The notes beneath the pieces were generated by a model. The model saw only the letters and a program-made list of their open reading frames with translations. It was not told the origin of the DNA and ran no database searches. Of a stretch of DNA of 9,416 nt, positions 8,043 through 9,416 are shown one piece after another. Source of the stretch: Cyclobacteriaceae bacterium (GTDB taxonomy: Bacteria > Bacteroidota > Bacteroidia > Cytophagales > Cyclobacteriaceae); assembly GCA_029861825.1 (NCBI GenBank), contig JAOTYN010000136.1, positions 1 through 9,416 on the forward strand, read 5' to 3'. The position numbers and the translations under genes are program-made. The first letter of the stretch is position 1, and every line of letters starts with the position of its first letter.

Positions 8043-8080
8043 GTAATTTTTTTCGATTTTAGATCACCTATACCATTCCC
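8030..8080 (-). promoter_or_regulatory. Antiterminator pairing of the ilv attenuator
   Basis: GGGAATGG at 8080-8073 is the exact reverse complement of CCATTCCC at 8037-8030, with one more possible G-U pair at 8072/8038. The downstream strand lies in the 5' arm of the terminator, so the two structures exclude each other. The upstream strand lies in leader codons 22-25, ending 7 nt before the stop codon. A ribosome that reaches the stop would cover it and allow termination. A ribosome stalled on the Ile/Val/Leu codons up to codon 17 would leave it free and allow read-through into ilvE. The complementarity is seen directly; the switching behaviour is inferred from known attenuators. Confidence 0.8.
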
Positions 8081-8144
8081 GTTTTAGTGTCCTTAGTAGT
8101 ACACTAATAATCACTACAGAAGAAATGATATAAGTACCTGTCAT
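8064..8144 (-). CDS. Attenuator leader peptide rich in Ile/Val/Leu
   Basis: This small ORF has 26 codons plus TGA. Its core, residues 6-17, reads IISSVVIISVLL, so 9 of 12 codons are for branched-chain amino acids. The whole peptide has 4 Ile, 3 Val and 3 Leu, all three Leu as CTA. The C-terminal end is basic and aromatic (KREWYR). It starts 58 nt after the leuB stop and ends 21 nt before the terminator stem. The composition, position and overlap with the antiterminator strand identify it as the functional equivalent of the E. coli ilvL leader peptide; no sequence homology is claimed. Its translation, not its product, should be what matters. The same frame is open upstream to a TAA at 8183-8181 but has no ATG, GTG or TTG there, so ATG 8144 is the natural start. 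Confidence 0.85.
   Translation of the reverse strand: MTGTYIISSVVIISVLLRTLKREWYR
8084..8107 (-). promoter_or_regulatory. Possible pause hairpin within the leader ORF
   Basis: TTAGTGT (8107-8101) and ACACTAA (8090-8084) form a perfect 7-bp inverted repeat around a 10-nt loop. It spans leader codons 13-21, covering the Leu-Leu pair, and ends just before the antiterminator strand. In known attenuators an early hairpin pauses RNA polymerase until the ribosome catches up, and this one is in the right place. It does not overlap the 8080-8073 strand, so it would not directly compete with the antiterminator. Confidence 0.5.
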
Positions 8145-8165
8145 GGTTTGTTTTCCGATGATAAG

Positions 8166-8198
8166 TAAAGATATGTAATTTTAATTGCATAATGCTAA
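8166..8198 (-). promoter_or_regulatory. Candidate Bacteroidota-type promoter for the ilv leader
   Basis: TATCTTTA (8173-8166) matches seven of eight positions of the Bacteroidota -7 element TAnnTTTG. A poor -33 match, TTAG (8198-8195), lies 21 nt upstream. Transcription would begin near 8160, about 15 nt before the leader ATG, which suits a short attenuator leader. The -33 element is weak and the region is AT-rich, so the ilv genes may instead rely wholly on read-through from leuB. Confidence 0.3.
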
Positions 8199-8202
8199 TC
8201 CT

Positions 8203-9294
8203 TTAGGGAGATTTTGATGCTACCGCCGTGGACTGGGCTAGGTATCCAGCTACGGCTTCACCAACCTCCTCGGTGGTGCTGGGTTCATCATTAACCAACT
8301 CTTCAGTGAGTATTTGTTGTTCGATACAGTGGACTACCGCTTGTTCAATAGCCCTAGCTTCATCACTTAGTGCTAAACTAAATTCCAATAACATGGCCAG
8401 AGAAAGTATGGCTGCCATGGGATTGGCTTTGTTCATACCTGCCACTTCGGGATAAGAGCCATGAATAGGCTCGTATAGTGCCAGATTAGCACCTACAGAG
8501 GCAGAAGGCAGCATGCCCATGGACCCGGTGATCACCGATGCCTCGTCAGTGATGATATCTCCGAACATGTTCTCGGTGAGTATTACGTCAAAACGTGAAG
8601 GATTCTGGATCATCTGCATGGCAGCGTTGTCTACGAACATATACTCGAGGGTCACCCCCGGATAGTCTTGCGCCATGTTCTGAACCGTCTCTCTCCAAAG
8701 CCTGCTGGTTGCCAACACGTTGGCTTTATCGACCAAAGTTAATCGCCCTGCACGTCTTTGAGCGGCTTCAAAAGCCAGTTTAGCTATTCTTTGTATTTCA
8801 AGTTTCGAGTAAACACAAGTGTCGAAGGCTTTATCTCCTGCTTCATTGCGCCCTCTGGGTTCACCGAAGTAGATCCCGCCTGTCAACTCCCGGAACACAA
8901 TGAAATCCACTCCAATTACTTTCTCTTCTTTTAGGGGGGATTTATGCAATAATTGAGGATAGCTCTTAACGGGGCGCAGGTTAGCGAATAATCCCAGTTC
9001 TTTTCTCATGGCCAGCAAACCCTGTTCTGGGCGTACTTTGGCACTGGGGTCGTTATCATATTTTGGGTGGCCAATAGCGCCAAATAATATGGCATCGGCA
9101 TCCAGGCAAAGGGCCTTGGTTTCAGCAGGGAAGGGTTCGCCGGTGGCATCTATAGCAGCAGCACCGATCAGACCTTCTTTAAGATGGAATTTATGATTAT
9201 ACCTGTTCCCCACCGCCTGTAAACACTTCAGCGCCTGATCGATTACTTCGGGACCTATACCGTCTCCTTTTAATATGGTGATTTTAGCTTCCAT
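8203..9294 (-). CDS. leuB: 3-isopropylmalate dehydrogenase
   Basis: NAD- and divalent-metal-dependent oxidative decarboxylase that converts 3-isopropylmalate to 4-methyl-2-oxopentanoate, the oxoacid that IlvE transaminates to leucine. The 363-residue length is normal. Motifs are GDGIGPEV (10-17), substrate-binding arginines R97, R107 and R135 in FRELTGGIYFGE, catalytic K190 in LVDKANVL, metal ligands D222, D246 and D250 (NMFGDIITDE), GSMGMLPSAS (257-266) and the NAD-site segment EPIHGSYPEVAG (275-286). FRELTGG/YFG separates it from isocitrate dehydrogenase. Its ATG abuts the leuD stop with no spacing. The C-terminal tail after about residue 352 is Ser/Ala-rich and probably not structural. It is the last gene before the attenuator. 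Confidence 0.97.
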   Translation of the reverse strand: MEAKITILKGDGIGPEVIDQALKCLQAVGNRYNHKFHLKEGLIGAAAIDATGEPFPAETKALCLDADAILFGAIGHPKYDNDPSAKVRPEQGLLAMRKELGLFANLRPVKSYPQLLHKSPLKEEKVIGVDFIVFRELTGGIYFGEPRGRNEAGDKAFDTCVYSKLEIQRIAKLAFEAAQRRAGRLTLVDKANVLATSRLWRETVQNMAQDYPGVTLEYMFVDNAAMQMIQNPSRFDVILTENMFGDIITDEASVITGSMGMLPSASVGANLALYEPIHGSYPEVAGMNKANPMAAILSLAMLLEFSLALSDEARAIEQAVVHCIEQQILTEELVNDEPSTTEEVGEAVAGYLAQSTAVASKSP

Positions 9295-9416
9295 TTAGGC
9301 AAATGATCGGTTTTCCTCGAAGGCGGCGATGACCTCTTTTTGACTTAACAAATAATCAATGTCGTCAAACCCCTGCAGCAAGCAGGTCTTTTTGTGGTCA
9401 TTGATTTCAAAATGGG
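9295..9416 (-). CDS. leuD: 3-isopropylmalate dehydratase small subunit, C-terminal end (runs off the right edge)
   Basis: Only the last 39 codons and the TAA stop are in the window. The translation begins HFEINDHKKTCLLQGFDDID and matches the C-terminal signature of LeuD, where a segment of the form FEI..F.K.CLL.G.DDI precedes a short helical tail. LeuD pairs with LeuC to form the isomerase that interconverts 2- and 3-isopropylmalate in leucine synthesis. The stop codon directly abuts the leuB ATG, so the two are almost certainly co-transcribed and translationally coupled. leuC is probably just outside the right edge; this is inferred from the usual order. Confidence 0.9.
   Translation of the reverse strand, partial: HFEINDHKKTCLLQGFDDIDYLLSQKEVIAAFEENRSFA

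Noticed and set aside
8104..8190. A competing 28-codon ORF in another frame upstream of ilvE (ATG 8190, TAG 8106-8104)
   Set aside because: It is not enriched in branched-chain codons (mainly His, Tyr, Phe) and ends about 60 nt before the terminator, so it does not fit an attenuator; most likely chance.
8009..8202. T-box riboswitch or other metabolite riboswitch as the explanation of the leuB-ilvE gap
   Set aside because: No T-box sequence or specifier-loop layout seen, and the space is too short; the codon-rich ORF overlapping an antiterminator explains the region better.

Overview
The window is a branched-chain amino acid biosynthesis cluster, and every recognisable gene lies on the minus strand. 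In transcription order, from high to low coordinates, it reads: leuD (3' end only), leuB, a 217-bp gap, ilvE, ilvD, ilvB, ilvN, ilvC, ilvA, a 251-bp gap, and the 5' end of gltB (glutamate synthase large subunit). The organism is most likely a member of the Bacteroidota. The reasons are A-rich start contexts without clear Shine-Dalgarno sequences, the type of IlvC/IlvD/IlvN proteins, and the gene set and order. I cannot name a genus.

The six ilv genes are packed tightly (3, 1, 11, 25 and 5 bp between them), as is leuD-leuB (0 bp), so each block is probably one transcription unit. Together they supply threonine deaminase (IlvA), acetohydroxyacid synthase (IlvB catalytic, IlvN regulatory), ketol-acid reductoisomerase (IlvC), dihydroxyacid dehydratase (IlvD), the branched-chain aminotransferase (IlvE), and two leucine-branch enzymes (LeuB, LeuD). 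leuA and leuC are not in the window. gltB downstream makes glutamate, the amino donor used by IlvE, but the gap before it suggests separate transcription.

The most interesting region is the 217-bp leuB-ilvE gap. On the minus strand it holds, in order: a weak candidate promoter; a 26-codon ORF (8144-8064) with the core IISSVVIISVLL; an 8-base segment inside that ORF (8080-8073) exactly complementary to the 5' arm of a terminator; and a strong hairpin with a nine-T tract (8042-8009) ending 23 nt before the ilvE start. This has the full architecture of a ribosome-mediated transcription attenuator responding to Ile, Val and Leu. It sits inside the cluster, so leuD-leuB lie upstream of the switch and ilvEDBNCA lie behind it.

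The ilvA-gltB gap (466-716) holds an AT-only 10-bp inverted repeat, which may be a terminator, and a wide-spaced 9-bp inverted repeat near the gltB start. No mobile element, CRISPR array, rRNA or tRNA was seen.
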